DNA of 64,000 bases from Deltaproteobacteria bacterium (GCA_029262415.1 JAJCZL010000018.1:43705-107704); one strand, 5' to 3'. Positions 1 to 8,568 are shown, counted from the stretch's first letter. The notes: generated from the letters alone by a model not told the origin. Translations and numbers: made by a program.

Positions 1-1549
1 CAACACCGACCACGTTCAGACTCTTCTTGTCGATGCGTACCTGCTCCTGGTACGTCCCGGCGGCAACGTTAACGGTACCTCCGGACAAGCACGCTAGGTC
101 GATAGGATGTTGGATCGTCGCACACGGCACGACCGGGTTGAGGCAGGGGTTGGAACCCGCGATACCGTCGGTACCTGTGGCCTGATCGACATAGAAAGTC
201 AGAGTACTCGGTACGTCACAGTCGCCCCCGAAGTTGACCCGGCCCACGTGGCCGTTGGTCAGGGTGACCTCGAGACCGTCGATGTAGCCGTCAAAACCAC
301 CCCATCCACTGTCGGTCTGCACGCTGATCATTTCGATCAACTCGCTGCCGTGATTGGCGATGAAGTTGGGCAGGTCCATCACCGGACCGCCGTGACCGTT
401 AGATTGGAAGGTCATCGCGCCACTGGTCGAATACTGCGTCCAGGCGTCGAGACTGGTATGCGAGCTGTAGTTGTTGATGAAGCGATCGTGGTACCAACTC
501 GCCTTGTCACACGGCGGAGCCCCCACACAACTCCCAAGCGGCCGGGTGTAGACCTGCACCCACCAATCGCGCCCCGCGGGCGTGCCGCTCGGGCGCTTGG
601 TGAAATAGCTGACCGCGGCAAGATCGCCGACCGTCAACGTTGCCGCTTCCGCCGGCAGCAGATCGGATAGGAAATTGAAGCCGTTCAGATAGCGGGCGTG
701 CCAGTTGGTCTTGCCGGTGGACGGTCCCTGCCAGGAGTCCGGACCAAAACCGACCGGCGCATCGCCGACGTTGACACGCGGTCGCTGTTCGTCGGGGACT
801 TCCCACTCAGCAATTTGGATCGTCGTGCTGTCGGTCGTGAAATCGACCCGACCGATCTCGCCGTTGGTGAGTACGACCTCCAAACCGTCGATGTAGCCGT
901 CAAAACCGTTCCAACCGCTGTCGGTCTGCACGCTGATCATCTCGATCAATTCGCTGCCGTGATTGGCTATGAAGTTGGGTAGGTCCATCACCGGCCCGCC
1001 CCAGCCATTTGATTGGAAGGTCATCGCACCGCTGGTGGAATACTGCGTCCAAGCGTCGAGGCTGGTATGTGTAGCGTAGTTATTGATGAAGCGGTCGTGG
1101 TACCAACCAGCCTTGTCTCCCGAGCCGGTCGGGCGCGTGTAAATCTGTATCCACCAGTCACGACCCGCGGGTGTGCCGCTCGGACGATTGGTGAAGTAGC
1201 TAATCGAGGCAAGATCTCCAACCGTCATCGTCGCCGCGTCGGCCGGCAAGAGCGCCGAGAGATAGTCGCCGTCGCTGAGGTAACGAGCGTGCCAGTTCGA
1301 CTTACCGACGAACGGTCCCTGCCAGGAATCCGGGCCGAAGCCGCTCGGTGCATCGCCTACGTTGCCGCGCGGCACCTCTTCGTCGGGCACCTGGATGGGC
1401 AGAGCCTCGATCGTTGTCGTAGCCGCCTGACTGACAGCAATCGGCAACAACCAAGTAACCAATGGCACCATCAAGACGGTCACAAGAACAGCGATCAGCG
1501 AAAGCCGTCGCCGAGTCGCAAACTCATTCGGATATGCGAAGTCACTCAT
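1..1549 (-). CDS. Secreted protein with two ~190-residue repeats and start of a beta-helix domain (partial)
   Basis: An open frame runs from ATG at 1549 (GGGGGA six bases upstream) to the left window edge, 516 codons, with the C-terminus missing. Residues about 15-45 form a signal peptide or membrane anchor after RRR. Two homologous units follow, residues about 54-237 and 251-440, period 197 residues. They share blocks such as GFGPDSWQGP, RPSGTPAGRDWW, WYHDRFINNY, LDAWTQYSTSGAM and DGYIDGLEV. Unit 2 has a six-residue insertion with a cysteine pair. From about residue 441 the sequence changes to a pattern (TFYVDQATGTDG, then GGTVNVAAGTYQEQVRI) typical of the first turns of right-handed parallel beta-helix, pectin-lyase-like surface proteins. 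Substrate and function are unknown; export is inferred from the N-terminus. Confidence 0.8.
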   Translation of the reverse strand, partial: MSDFAYPNEFATRRRLSLIAVLVTVLMVPLVTWLLPIAVSQAATTTIEALPIQVPDEEVPRGNVGDAPSGFGPDSWQGPFVGKSNWHARYLSDGDYLSALLPADAATMTVGDLASISYFTNRPSGTPAGRDWWIQIYTRPTGSGDKAGWYHDRFINNYATHTSLDAWTQYSTSGAMTFQSNGWGGPVMDLPNFIANHGSELIEMISVQTDSGWNGFDGYIDGLEVVLTNGEIGRVDFTTDSTTIQIAEWEVPDEQRPRVNVGDAPVGFGPDSWQGPSTGKTNWHARYLNGFNFLSDLLPAEAATLTVGDLAAVSYFTKRPSGTPAGRDWWVQVYTRPLGSCVGAPPCDKASWYHDRFINNYSSHTSLDAWTQYSTSGAMTFQSNGHGGPVMDLPNFIANHGSELIEMISVQTDSGWGGFDGYIDGLEVTLTNGHVGRVNFGGDCDVPSTLTFYVDQATGTDGIAGSNPCLNPVVPCATIQHPIDLACLSGGTVNVAAGTYQEQVRIDKKSLNVVGV

Positions 1550-1686
1550 CTGGATCCCCCAAGTTCGCCCGTGTTCGGTCGGAACACTCGCCCGGCGGGC
1601 ACACAAACGGCGCCATGCGCGACGCCGACTTGCCCACGTGTCGACGGAGTCTGGGCACATTGACCAGGCATGCACAAGACCTTGGT

Positions 1687-1728
1687 CATACATCAATTGC
1701 ATGAGGGGGGTCATGCAATTGATGTATG
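1687..1728. repeat. Perfect 18-bp inverted repeat with six-G loop
   Basis: Arms at 1687-1704 and 1711-1728 are exact reverse complements (catacatcaattgcatga on the left), separated by GGGGGG. The AT-rich arms contrast with the G+C-rich surroundings. No T-tract follows on either strand, so it is not a standard intrinsic terminator. It lies about 140-180 bases upstream of the start of the secreted repeat protein. It could be an operator, a cruciform site or part of a mobile element. Confidence 0.75.
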
Positions 1729-2137
1729 GCTGCGGCGGCTGCGCACAGCGTCACAGCGGTATTGTGCTTGTTCAGAGATCGTAGGGAGGGAACCTGCGCG
1801 TAATGATATTGGTGTAGGTCGCACTCGCTGAACTGCACGCGAACAAGCGCAATACTCGTGCTCGGCATGCCGCATCGGCCCTAGCACGCGGCCGGTAAAA
1901 AGAGCACTTCGTCGGACTCCGGCGTCGGCGTCGGCGTCGGCGCGAATCGTGGCGGGCGTCGGCGGTACAGAGCAAGCACAATCGACGCACGAGTTGGGCA
2001 GGAAACTGACCCAAGACTGCTCAAAGTTTCAGAGGCGCTGATGTAGACTCGTCCGCATGAGCGAGGCGGAGGTCTCCAAGGTCAGCGGCGCATGGGCATT
2101 GGTATGCAGTGCGTTTAACCTGCGGCGGGCGGATGAT

Positions 2138-2347
2138 GGCCTTGGCGCCGGCTCCGGCATGATGCGAGTGGCTCTACAGGCGTTCGCAAGATGAAAGACA
2201 CCGTCAATGACAAGCCCGGCTGCACATTCCGCGCGGAATGTGCATAACCTCCATGACCCGCCGCGCAGCCTTGCTCGACGGTCTCGCGCTCGGTTTCGCC
2301 ACATCACCGACCGACTCGCCCCGGCGGGTGAGTCTTGAGTCGGTCTC
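2138..2347 (-). repeat. 210-bp repeat, copy 1 (inverted relative to copy 2 at 8361)
   Basis: The reverse complement of this stretch matches 8361-8568 almost base for base, with a dozen or so differences, from GAGACCGACTCAAGACTC to GGAGCCGGCGCCAAGGCC. It includes a 24-bp perfect palindrome at 2221-2244 (core cattccgcgcggaatg) and a hairpin-forming end (ACTC.CCCG / CGGGCGAGT type). Flanking sequences do not match, which marks it as a dispersed element. No transposase frame is seen, so it is probably a non-autonomous element or the end of an IS. Confidence 0.8.
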
Positions 2348-2403
2348 ATAGATTAGGATCCTGAGACATCGGGGAGCTCCGCCCATACTCACCGGAGCAA
2401 GCC

Positions 2404-3471
2404 GTGCGCCGTATGCGGGATACCAGAATCGCAAGCATCGAAGTGTTCCGAGCGATCGCGATCCTCGCGGTTATCTGCATCCATACCAGACCGTTCTTCG
2501 CGCTGCGCAACGACGCCGAGATATACCGATTTCTGGCGCTGAGAATCGATCATCTAGCGCGCTTCGCGGTACCGTTCTTCTTCATCACTGCCGGCTACTT
2601 TTTCGGCAAGAAGCTCAACCGTGGCGCACCCCTTGGCTCCACACTCACCGCCGACCTGAAAAAATTGGGATTGATCTTTATCACGTGGTCGTTGATGTAC
2701 GCCGTGGTTCCACGATGGATCCCGGTTCACGCAATTCGGTCTCGCGGTTGGGATTTCGAGTTCGCCGGCTTGGTGAACGCTCCACTGCAAGCGGCGATCC
2801 GCAAGTTTCAAGCTGCGCCGCTGAACTTCCTTCTTGAAGGTACATGGGGGCCGTTATGGTTTTTGCCCGCGCTGATGCTCGCTCTGATTATTGTCAGCAT
2901 CTTGGTTTTCCTGAAAAAAGAAAAACTCATCGTTCCGTTAGCGTCGGTGTTGTTCGTTATCGGCTTGTTGACTAAAGCCTATGTGGCAACACCCCTGGGC
3001 ATGTCTATCCCGGTCAGGATGAACCCGCGCAACGGCCCCTTCATTGCGACACTCTTCGTCGCGTTGGGATGGCGGTTCTCGAAACAAACCGCGCCCCCGC
3101 TCGGCAAGTGGGCGGCAACCACGATGATCGTCGGCGCCATCGTCTTGCAGGAAGCTGAAATCTACCTACTGGCAAGTTACTATCGGGCAAGTCCGGTGTT
3201 TGACTGTGTCCTGGCTACCCTACCTTTCGGCGTCGGGGTGTTCTTGCTTGCCTTAGCCGAACCTCGATTCGCAGCGAATACTCCGCTGCCGATGATCGGA
3301 GGTCTTACGCTCGGCATTTATGTCTCACACGGATTGCTTCTTCGCTTTGTCGGATCGCACGCGGGCTATTTCAATCCCATCGTTTGGCACTGCGTCTTCC
3401 CTTTGCTGGTCTTCTCTGCGGCGGCTCTCTGCGTGCTCGTGCTTCGCAAGTGCCGATTCAAATATGTCTGA
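2404..3471 (+). CDS. Acyltransferase family 3 membrane protein
   Basis: 355 residues. The N-terminus has the family signature of an arginine in the first membrane segment followed about ten residues later by a histidine (EVFRAIAILAVICIH), as in Acyl_transf_3 (O-acetyltransferases acting on surface polysaccharides and other envelope glycans). About ten hydrophobic segments follow along the whole length, and the last part has YVSHGLLLRFVG as in this family. GTG at 2404 is preceded by GGAG at six bases; ATG at 2413 is the alternative. It stands alone just inside the 2138/8361 inverted repeat, with no glycan biosynthesis genes nearby, so the acceptor cannot be inferred. Confidence 0.85.
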   Translation: MRRMRDTRIASIEVFRAIAILAVICIHTRPFFALRNDAEIYRFLALRIDHLARFAVPFFFITAGYFFGKKLNRGAPLGSTLTADLKKLGLIFITWSLMYAVVPRWIPVHAIRSRGWDFEFAGLVNAPLQAAIRKFQAAPLNFLLEGTWGPLWFLPALMLALIIVSILVFLKKEKLIVPLASVLFVIGLLTKAYVATPLGMSIPVRMNPRNGPFIATLFVALGWRFSKQTAPPLGKWAATTMIVGAIVLQEAEIYLLASYYRASPVFDCVLATLPFGVGVFLLALAEPRFAANTPLPMIGGLTLGIYVSHGLLLRFVGSHAGYFNPIVWHCVFPLLVFSAAALCVLVLRKCRFKYV

Positions 3472-3575
3472 CCCCGCGTGAGCCGCTTGCCGGCTCGGCC
3501 CTCGCATCGCTCGGGGAAACTGGTTATCTTTCGCCCGAAGCCGTGCGAGCCCAGCGCAGACGCGCGGAGACAACT

Positions 3576-3851
3576 ATGGATCCGAAACTTTTCGCGACCG
3601 TTTTTTTCACCATCTTCGTTGCTGAACTCGGCGATAAGACCCAGCTCGCGACCCTTTTGTATGCCTCCGACGCCGCCCACCCCAAACTAACCGTGTTTGC
3701 CGCATCCGCGACCGCCCTCGTTTTGGCCTCGGCCCTGGGCGTTCTCGCCGGTTCGGTAGTGGCCGAGCACGTGAATCCAAAGGTGCTCCGTTGGGTCGCC
3801 GGCCTCGGCTTCGTCTGTGTCGGGCTCTGGGTTGTGCTCGCGCCCGAATGA
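3576..3851 (+). CDS. Half-size Gdt1/TMEM165 (UPF0016) family cation transporter
   Basis: 91 residues, starting at ATG 3576 with GGAG nine bases before it. It contains one copy of the family motif E-x-G-D-K-T (VAELGDKTQLATLL) in the first membrane helix and about three helices in all. Canonical members are close to 190-200 residues with two such motifs in tandem; this has only one half, so a working transporter would need to dimerise. The family exports Mn2+ or Ca2+. No second half is found next to it. The gene is followed 22 bases later by the SRPBCC gene. Confidence 0.85.
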   Translation: MDPKLFATVFFTIFVAELGDKTQLATLLYASDAAHPKLTVFAASATALVLASALGVLAGSVVAEHVNPKVLRWVAGLGFVCVGLWVVLAPE

Positions 3852-3873
3852 TAATGTGGCGCACGGCAAGTCG

Positions 3874-4368
3874 ATGCAGCTAACCGAGTTCGTTGTCTCA
3901 TCAACGCTGTCGGCAGCCCCACAGCTGCTCTGGAACCACGCGGTAAGCCCCGAGGGCGTCAACCGCGAATTCCAGCCGCTGATGCGCATGAGCTTTCCGC
4001 GCGACACCGGCGACCTCACCGCATCTTGGCGGCCCGGCAAACGCGTCTTTCGCAGTTGGCTGTTTCTCGGCGGCGTTTTCCCGCTGGAATACGATGATGT
4101 CGCCTTCGCGGAGGTTGAGACCGGCCGGCGATTCCTCGAGCGTTCCTCGATGCTCACGCAGCGCCTATGGGAGCACGAGCGGGTGATCGAACCGCTGCCG
4201 CACGGGTGTCGGCTTACCGACCGGGTCTACTTCGTGCCGCGGGTTGCCTGGCTCGCGCCGCTATATGCGCCGATCTTCAAGGCGGTGTTTCGGCTGCGCC
4301 ATCGTAACCTACGCCGTCTTTTCGGGGAGGCGGCCGCAGGCGCGCACACAGCCGCAGCGGGGTCATGA
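3874..4368 (+). CDS. SRPBCC (START/Bet v1-like) family protein
   Basis: 164 residues from ATG 3874; GTG 3856 would add six residues, and neither start has a strong ribosome site. The opening pattern (FVVSSTLSAAPQLLWNHAVS, then GVNREFQPLMRM) and the later LTDRVYF strand followed by a long C-terminal helix fit the SRPBCC helix-grip fold, which binds hydrophobic ligands. No catalytic residue can be assigned. Its stop overlaps the start of the next gene by four bases (ATGA), so the two are translationally coupled. Confidence 0.65.
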   Translation: MQLTEFVVSSTLSAAPQLLWNHAVSPEGVNREFQPLMRMSFPRDTGDLTASWRPGKRVFRSWLFLGGVFPLEYDDVAFAEVETGRRFLERSSMLTQRLWEHERVIEPLPHGCRLTDRVYFVPRVAWLAPLYAPIFKAVFRLRHRNLRRLFGEAAAGAHTAAAGS

Positions 4369-4754
4369 AGCAGACCGCGTTTTATCTCGGGCTCGGCGCC
4401 CTGCTTACCCACGAGCTCGACGCGATGCCCAATCACGAGTGGCGTGTGCTGCCGTTGCTGCGAGCGCTTCCCGACGACATCGCAAGCGTGGTGTTCGTCT
4501 CGCTCCACCTCCCTCTTTTCGCCGCGTTGATCGCGTTGGTGGCGAGTTCCGACACGGCGACCCGTAGGTATTCGCGGTTGGGGATCGGTGCCTTCCTGGT
4601 GGTCCATGGGCTCGCGCATTTCTTGTTCATGGGCGCTGCGAACTACGAGTTCTCGTCGCTGCTATCTGAGGCCCTTATCTTTGGAGGCGCGGCGCTGGGT
4701 CTTACCTACTTGGCTCTGGAAGGCAGAGACTCACGCGCGGCTGCGGCCGAGTAG
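4365..4754 (+). CDS. Small four-helix membrane protein (DUF6713-like)
   Basis: 129 residues with four predicted hydrophobic helices. The conserved feature is the N-terminal block THELDAMPNHEWRVLP just after the first helix, plus HGLAHFLF in the third, which resembles uncharacterised DUF6713-type proteins; that family call is from memory. Histidines in membrane segments could bind metal or heme, but this is speculation. It overlaps the SRPBCC gene by four bases and is probably cotranscribed with it. Confidence 0.6.
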   Translation: MKQTAFYLGLGALLTHELDAMPNHEWRVLPLLRALPDDIASVVFVSLHLPLFAALIALVASSDTATRRYSRLGIGAFLVVHGLAHFLFMGAANYEFSSLLSEALIFGGAALGLTYLALEGRDSRAAAAE

Positions 4755-4840
4755 CGACGGCGTCTGCTATGGAATCCGCAGAGCCGCTGGTGATTTTGCC
4801 CCTCAGCTTGACGCCTACGGGAGCCGCAGGATAGCTTGTT

Positions 4841-4865
4841 GATATTGAAAGCTATTCTCAATATC
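4841..4865. promoter_or_regulatory. Candidate Fur operator upstream of feoAB
   Basis: Interrupted palindrome with exact eight-base arms, gatattga at 4841-4848 and tcaatatc at 4858-4865. It is AT-rich, lies 29 bases upstream of the feoA start and resembles Fur boxes (inverted GATAAT-type arms). Position and neighbouring genes support iron repression by Fur; the match to the strict 19-bp consensus is only partial. Confidence 0.55.
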
Positions 4866-4893
4866 TCATCGCAGAGCGAGAGCAGAAAGAAAA

Positions 4894-5166
4894 ATGGGTG
4901 AGAACAACGGTTTCGAAACCGACATCTGTATGTCGCTGGCAGAACTGGCCCCTGGGCGAGCGGCAAAGCTGTGCGCTCACGCATCCGCCGACGAAGTCCC
5001 GTTGCGGCTGCGCGAACTGGGCTTCGTCGCGGGAACTCGGCTCGAGGTGGTGCGTCGCGCCCCGCTCGGTGATCCCGTGGAGGTCGAGTTGCGCGGCTAC
5101 CGCATCTGTTTGCGCCGCTCCCAACTCGACGTGCTCTGCGCGGTTCCTGAAGACGGCCGCGCTTGA
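4894..5166 (+). CDS. feoA: Ferrous iron transport protein A
   Basis: 90 residues. The middle and C-terminal parts match the SH3-like FeoA fold: LAELAPGRAAKLCA, LRLRELGFVAGTRLEVV, APLGDPVEVELRGYRICLRR. FeoA is a small cytoplasmic partner of FeoB required for Fe(II) uptake. The N-terminal ~15 residues precede the usual FeoA start, so a later start is possible. The feoA stop TGA overlaps the feoB start (TTGA). Confidence 0.9.
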   Translation: MGENNGFETDICMSLAELAPGRAAKLCAHASADEVPLRLRELGFVAGTRLEVVRRAPLGDPVEVELRGYRICLRRSQLDVLCAVPEDGRA

Positions 5167-7076
5167 GACTCACCGCAACCGTCGATGACACAGCGCCGCT
5201 GCACGTGGCGCTGCTCGGCTCGCCCAATGCGGGCAAGACCACGCTCTTCAATGCGCTGACCGGCGCGCGGGCGCGCGTCGGCAACTACCCGGGTGTCACC
5301 GTCGAGCGCAGAGAAGGCAAACTTCGCGGCTCGACTCGACAGGTAAACCTGCTCGATCTCCCGGGCACCTACAGTCTGCGCGGTGAAACACCGGACGAAC
5401 AGGTCGCGGTTCGGGTGCTGAGCCGGCAGATCGAGGGCGAACCCGCGCCCGATGCCCTGCTCGTGGTCGTCGACTCGACTACGCTGCGCCGCGGTCTCGG
5501 CCTGGTGCTCGAAGTGCTCGAGCATCACCGCCCGACCGCTTTGGTGCTAACCATGATCGATGAGGAGCGCGCACGCGGCGGCCGCCTCGACATCGGTCGG
5601 CTCGCACGGATTCTCGGCATCCCGGTAATCGGCGTGGTCGGGCATCGCGGCGTCGGCCTGCCGTCGTTACGTCGGCTGCTCGAGAGCCCGGAGAACTGGC
5701 CGCTGCAGGTCGGCGCCGGGATCCCGAGCTTCGCCGACGCAAGCGAGCGCTTCGCCTGGGTCGATCGCATTTGTCACGAGGTTGGAGCCGACATTCTGGC
5801 GCGCGACATGCGCAGCGACCGCGTCGACCGCTTGCTGCTGCATCCGGTGAGCGGACTCGCCGTCTTTGCCGTCGTAATGGTGCTGCTCTTCCAGAGTATC
5901 TTCACCTGGGCGGTACCGGCGATGGATGTGATCGACGGTCTCTTCGGTCGGCTCGGACACGGGGCGCGCGGGCTGCTGCCGCCCGGCTGGGGCACCGACC
6001 TGCTTGCCGACGGCGTGCTCGCCGGGGTCGGATCGGTGCTCGTCTTCCTGCCGCAGATCGTGATCCTGTTCACGCTGATTCACTTCCTGCAAGACGTCGG
6101 CTACATGGCGCGCGCCGCGTTCGTGGTGGATCGCGTGATGGGCTGGGCCGGACTGCAAGGGCGCAGCTTCGTTCCGCTGCTCTCCTGCTTCGCCTGCGCG
6201 GTGCCGGGTATCATGGCCGCGCGCACGATCGCAGAACCGCGCGATCGGCTGGCGACCATCCTGGTGGCACCCTTCATGACCTGCTCGGCACGGCTGCCGG
6301 TATACACGCTGCTGATCGCTGCGTTCGTGCCGGCGCAGGCTGTGCTCGGACCCTTCGGCCTCCAGGGTCTGGTGATGCTAGGTCTCTACCTACTCGGCGC
6401 GATCACCGCACTGGTCTCAGCCGCGCTGCTCAAATCGACACTGCTGCGCGGCCGACCGGCAACCTTCTACATGGAGCTACCGCCGTACCGTCTGCCAACC
6501 CCCAAGTTGCTCGCGCGTCAGGTCTTCGACAGCACCTGGGCGTTCGTGCGTCGCGCCGGCACCATTATCCTGATCGCGTCGATGGTGTTGTGGGCACTGC
6601 TGAACTTCCCGTCGGCGCCCGAAGATCCGACGCTCTCGCCCGATGCGCAGGCGCAGGCGCAACTCGAGGCCAGCCTTGCCGCGCAGCTCGGCCGCGGGAT
6701 CGAGCCCGCGATCGCACCGCTCGGCTTTGACTGGAAGATCGGCGTCGGGCTGATCGCCAGTCTAGCCGCGCGCGAGGTGATCGTCGCAACGCTGGCACAA
6801 ATCTACGCGGTCGGCGACGCCGACGACTTCGAGGGCCTACGCGCCGCGATCGTAGCCGAACGCGATCCCGATACCGGCGAGCCGGTCTTCAACCTCGCCA
6901 CCGCGTTGTCGCTGATGGTCTTCTTCGTCTTCGCCCTGCAATGCACATCCACGATGGTGGTGATGGCGCGCGAGACCGGAAGCTGGCGCTGGCCGGCACT
7001 GGCCTTCTCGTACATGCTCGCGCTCGCCTGGCTCGGCAGCTTCGTGACATATCGAGCGGCAAGCGCTCTGCTTTGA
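5163..7076 (+). CDS. feoB: Ferrous iron transporter FeoB
   Basis: 637 residues. The N-terminal G domain has G1 GSPNAGKT (19-26), G2 in VGNYPGVTVE and G3 DLPGTYSL. The usual G4 NxxD reads TMID (LVLTMIDEE), a loss of the asparagine that normally reads guanine. The membrane part carries the gate motifs, here LSCFACAVPGIMAART and VAPFMTCSARLPVY, whose cysteines are implicated in Fe(II) passage in FeoB. The start is TTG at 5163, overlapping the feoA stop by four bases. At 637 residues it is shorter than the E. coli protein (about 770) but within the family range. No feoC follows. Confidence 0.95.
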   Translation: MRLTATVDDTAPLHVALLGSPNAGKTTLFNALTGARARVGNYPGVTVERREGKLRGSTRQVNLLDLPGTYSLRGETPDEQVAVRVLSRQIEGEPAPDALLVVVDSTTLRRGLGLVLEVLEHHRPTALVLTMIDEERARGGRLDIGRLARILGIPVIGVVGHRGVGLPSLRRLLESPENWPLQVGAGIPSFADASERFAWVDRICHEVGADILARDMRSDRVDRLLLHPVSGLAVFAVVMVLLFQSIFTWAVPAMDVIDGLFGRLGHGARGLLPPGWGTDLLADGVLAGVGSVLVFLPQIVILFTLIHFLQDVGYMARAAFVVDRVMGWAGLQGRSFVPLLSCFACAVPGIMAARTIAEPRDRLATILVAPFMTCSARLPVYTLLIAAFVPAQAVLGPFGLQGLVMLGLYLLGAITALVSAALLKSTLLRGRPATFYMELPPYRLPTPKLLARQVFDSTWAFVRRAGTIILIASMVLWALLNFPSAPEDPTLSPDAQAQAQLEASLAAQLGRGIEPAIAPLGFDWKIGVGLIASLAAREVIVATLAQIYAVGDADDFEGLRAAIVAERDPDTGEPVFNLATALSLMVFFVFALQCTSTMVVMARETGSWRWPALAFSYMLALAWLGSFVTYRAASALL

Positions 7077-7172
7077 TCCCGGCCCCAGGTGTCGGTTGGG
7101 TTCGCGGCGCGACTTGTCGCAATTCGGCCGACGGTAAACAATCGCTGATCGGACGCGAGGAGGTACCCGGAA

Positions 7173-8336
7173 ATGATCAGCGACAATGCCGACGATCTCG
7201 GCTTCGACCGCCAGCGCCTTGCCGACATCGGCCGCACCATCGAATCCGACATCAAGCGCGAGCTCTACGACGGTGCCGTACTGTGCGTATCGCGCGGCGG
7301 TGAAATCGCCGCCTTCGAAGCGCTCGGTTACGCAGAGCGGGAAAGTCGGCGCGAGATGCGAGACGATAGCGTCTTCTTTTCGATGTCGGTGGCCAAGCAA
7401 CTCACCGTCGCCATCGTTCTCAACCGCGTCGAGGCTGGGCAGCTGTCCCTGACCGGGCGCGTTGCAGATATCATCCCGGAGTTCGGTTGCCGTGGGAAGG
7501 AGAACATCACCCTGTACCAACTGCTGACCCACACGGCGGGTCTGATGTTCGGTCCGCCGCCGATCGACGTTACCGAGATCGGCAACCTCGATGCGGTAGT
7601 TGCAGCTACGTGCGCTGCGCCGATTGAAATTGAGCCGGGCACCGCGGTGGCTTACGCCGCCATCGTTGCACACGCGATCATGGCCGAGATGGTGCGGCGC
7701 GTGGAGGGAAGCCGACGCTCCTTTCAACAGATCCTGAACGATGACTTGTTTGCTCCGCTCGGAATGAACGACACCGCGCTCGGCAAACGCGAAGACTTGG
7801 CTCCGAGGATGTGTCCGGTCGTAGTACGCGACCGGCGCCCGGGCCTATTCGAGCCCGAGATCCTTGAAGCCGTCGGTGCGTTGATCGGCGCCGACTGGGA
7901 AATGCCCGCCGGCGGGTGTCTGACCACTGCCGGCGATCTCAGCAGATTCGCTAACATGCTCGGCAACGGCGGTGAGCTGAACGGGGTGCGCATTCTTTCC
8001 CCGGCGATGCTCGACTTGGCCACGCGCAACCACACCGGCAAGAAGCCGAATCAGATGTGGAGCTATACCGCCGGTATGCGCGGCTGGAAAAGGTTCCCGG
8101 CCTACCTCGGCATCGGTTTCTTTCTGCGCGGCGAGGGCGTGTTCCCGGCGCCGTTCGGGACACTGGCGAGCCCGCGGACCTTCGGCGGCCTCGGCGCGGG
8201 CTCCAATATGTTCTGGGTCGATCCCGATCGCGACCTGACCTGCGTTTTCCTCTCGACCGGCCTTCTCGAAGAGTCTTACAACGTCGAGCGCTTTCAGCGC
8301 ATCTCCGATCTGGTCTTGGCCTCGGTCATAGAATAG
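7173..8336 (+). CDS. Serine hydrolase of the beta-lactamase / class C-like family
   Basis: 387 residues, start ATG 7173 with AGGAGG nearby. It has the SxxK catalytic motif (FFSMSVAKQLT), the following LTGRVADIIPEF block and LYQLLTHTAGL, all typical of the AmpC/EstB/LpqH-like serine hydrolase family (PF00144), and a Tyr-based second motif (VAYAAIVAHAI). The third KTG-type motif is not clear. No signal peptide is seen, so it is probably cytoplasmic and more likely an esterase or peptidase than a resistance enzyme. It is the last gene before the second 210-bp repeat copy. Confidence 0.85.
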   Translation: MISDNADDLGFDRQRLADIGRTIESDIKRELYDGAVLCVSRGGEIAAFEALGYAERESRREMRDDSVFFSMSVAKQLTVAIVLNRVEAGQLSLTGRVADIIPEFGCRGKENITLYQLLTHTAGLMFGPPPIDVTEIGNLDAVVAATCAAPIEIEPGTAVAYAAIVAHAIMAEMVRRVEGSRRSFQQILNDDLFAPLGMNDTALGKREDLAPRMCPVVVRDRRPGLFEPEILEAVGALIGADWEMPAGGCLTTAGDLSRFANMLGNGGELNGVRILSPAMLDLATRNHTGKKPNQMWSYTAGMRGWKRFPAYLGIGFFLRGEGVFPAPFGTLASPRTFGGLGAGSNMFWVDPDRDLTCVFLSTGLLEESYNVERFQRISDLVLASVIE

Positions 8337-8360
8337 GCGATCCCGGTGGCCACATCAGGA

Positions 8361-8568
8361 GACCGACTCAAGACTCGCCCGCCCGGGCGAGTTGGTCAGT
8401 GATGTGGCGAAATCGAGCGAGAGACCGTCGAGCAAGGCTGCGCGGCGGGTCATGGTGGTTATGCACATTCCGCGCGGAATGTGCAGCCGGGCCTGTCATT
8501 GACGGTGTCTCTCATCTTGCGAACGCCTGTAGAGCCACTCGCATCATGCCGGAGCCGGCGCCAAGGCC
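8361..8568 (+). repeat. 210-bp repeat, copy 2
   Basis: Inverted counterpart of 2138-2347. It includes the 24-bp perfect palindrome at 8462-8485 and an end hairpin with nine-base arms (actcgcccg / cgggcgagt). A wider pair CCACATCA / TGATGTGG encloses that hairpin, starting just outside the shared repeat. The element fills most of the gap between the serine hydrolase and the radical SAM gene; nothing else is recognised in 8337-8679 besides short unsupported frames. Confidence 0.8.

Larger units (their letters stand above)
1550..2403. other. Gene-free interval with repeats
   Basis: No convincing coding frame is seen; the short frames here lack homology and ribosome binding sites. The interval holds the start region of the secreted protein, an 18-bp perfect inverted repeat (1687-1728), a short GGCGTC tract near 1921-1941 (about three and a half copies), and one copy of a 210-bp repeat (2138-2347). 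Confidence 0.6.

Noticed and set aside
1013..1663. 216-codon + strand frame at the left end
   Set aside because: Antisense to the secreted repeat protein, whose frame is open to the edge with a signal peptide and two matching units.
2029..2349. 106-codon frame shared with a frame at 8057-8611
   Set aside because: The similarity is due to the 210-bp DNA repeat and its palindrome, not to a conserved protein; the frames differ outside the repeat.
5771..6730. 319-codon + strand frame within feoB
   Set aside because: Arg/Ala-rich shadow of feoB in another frame.
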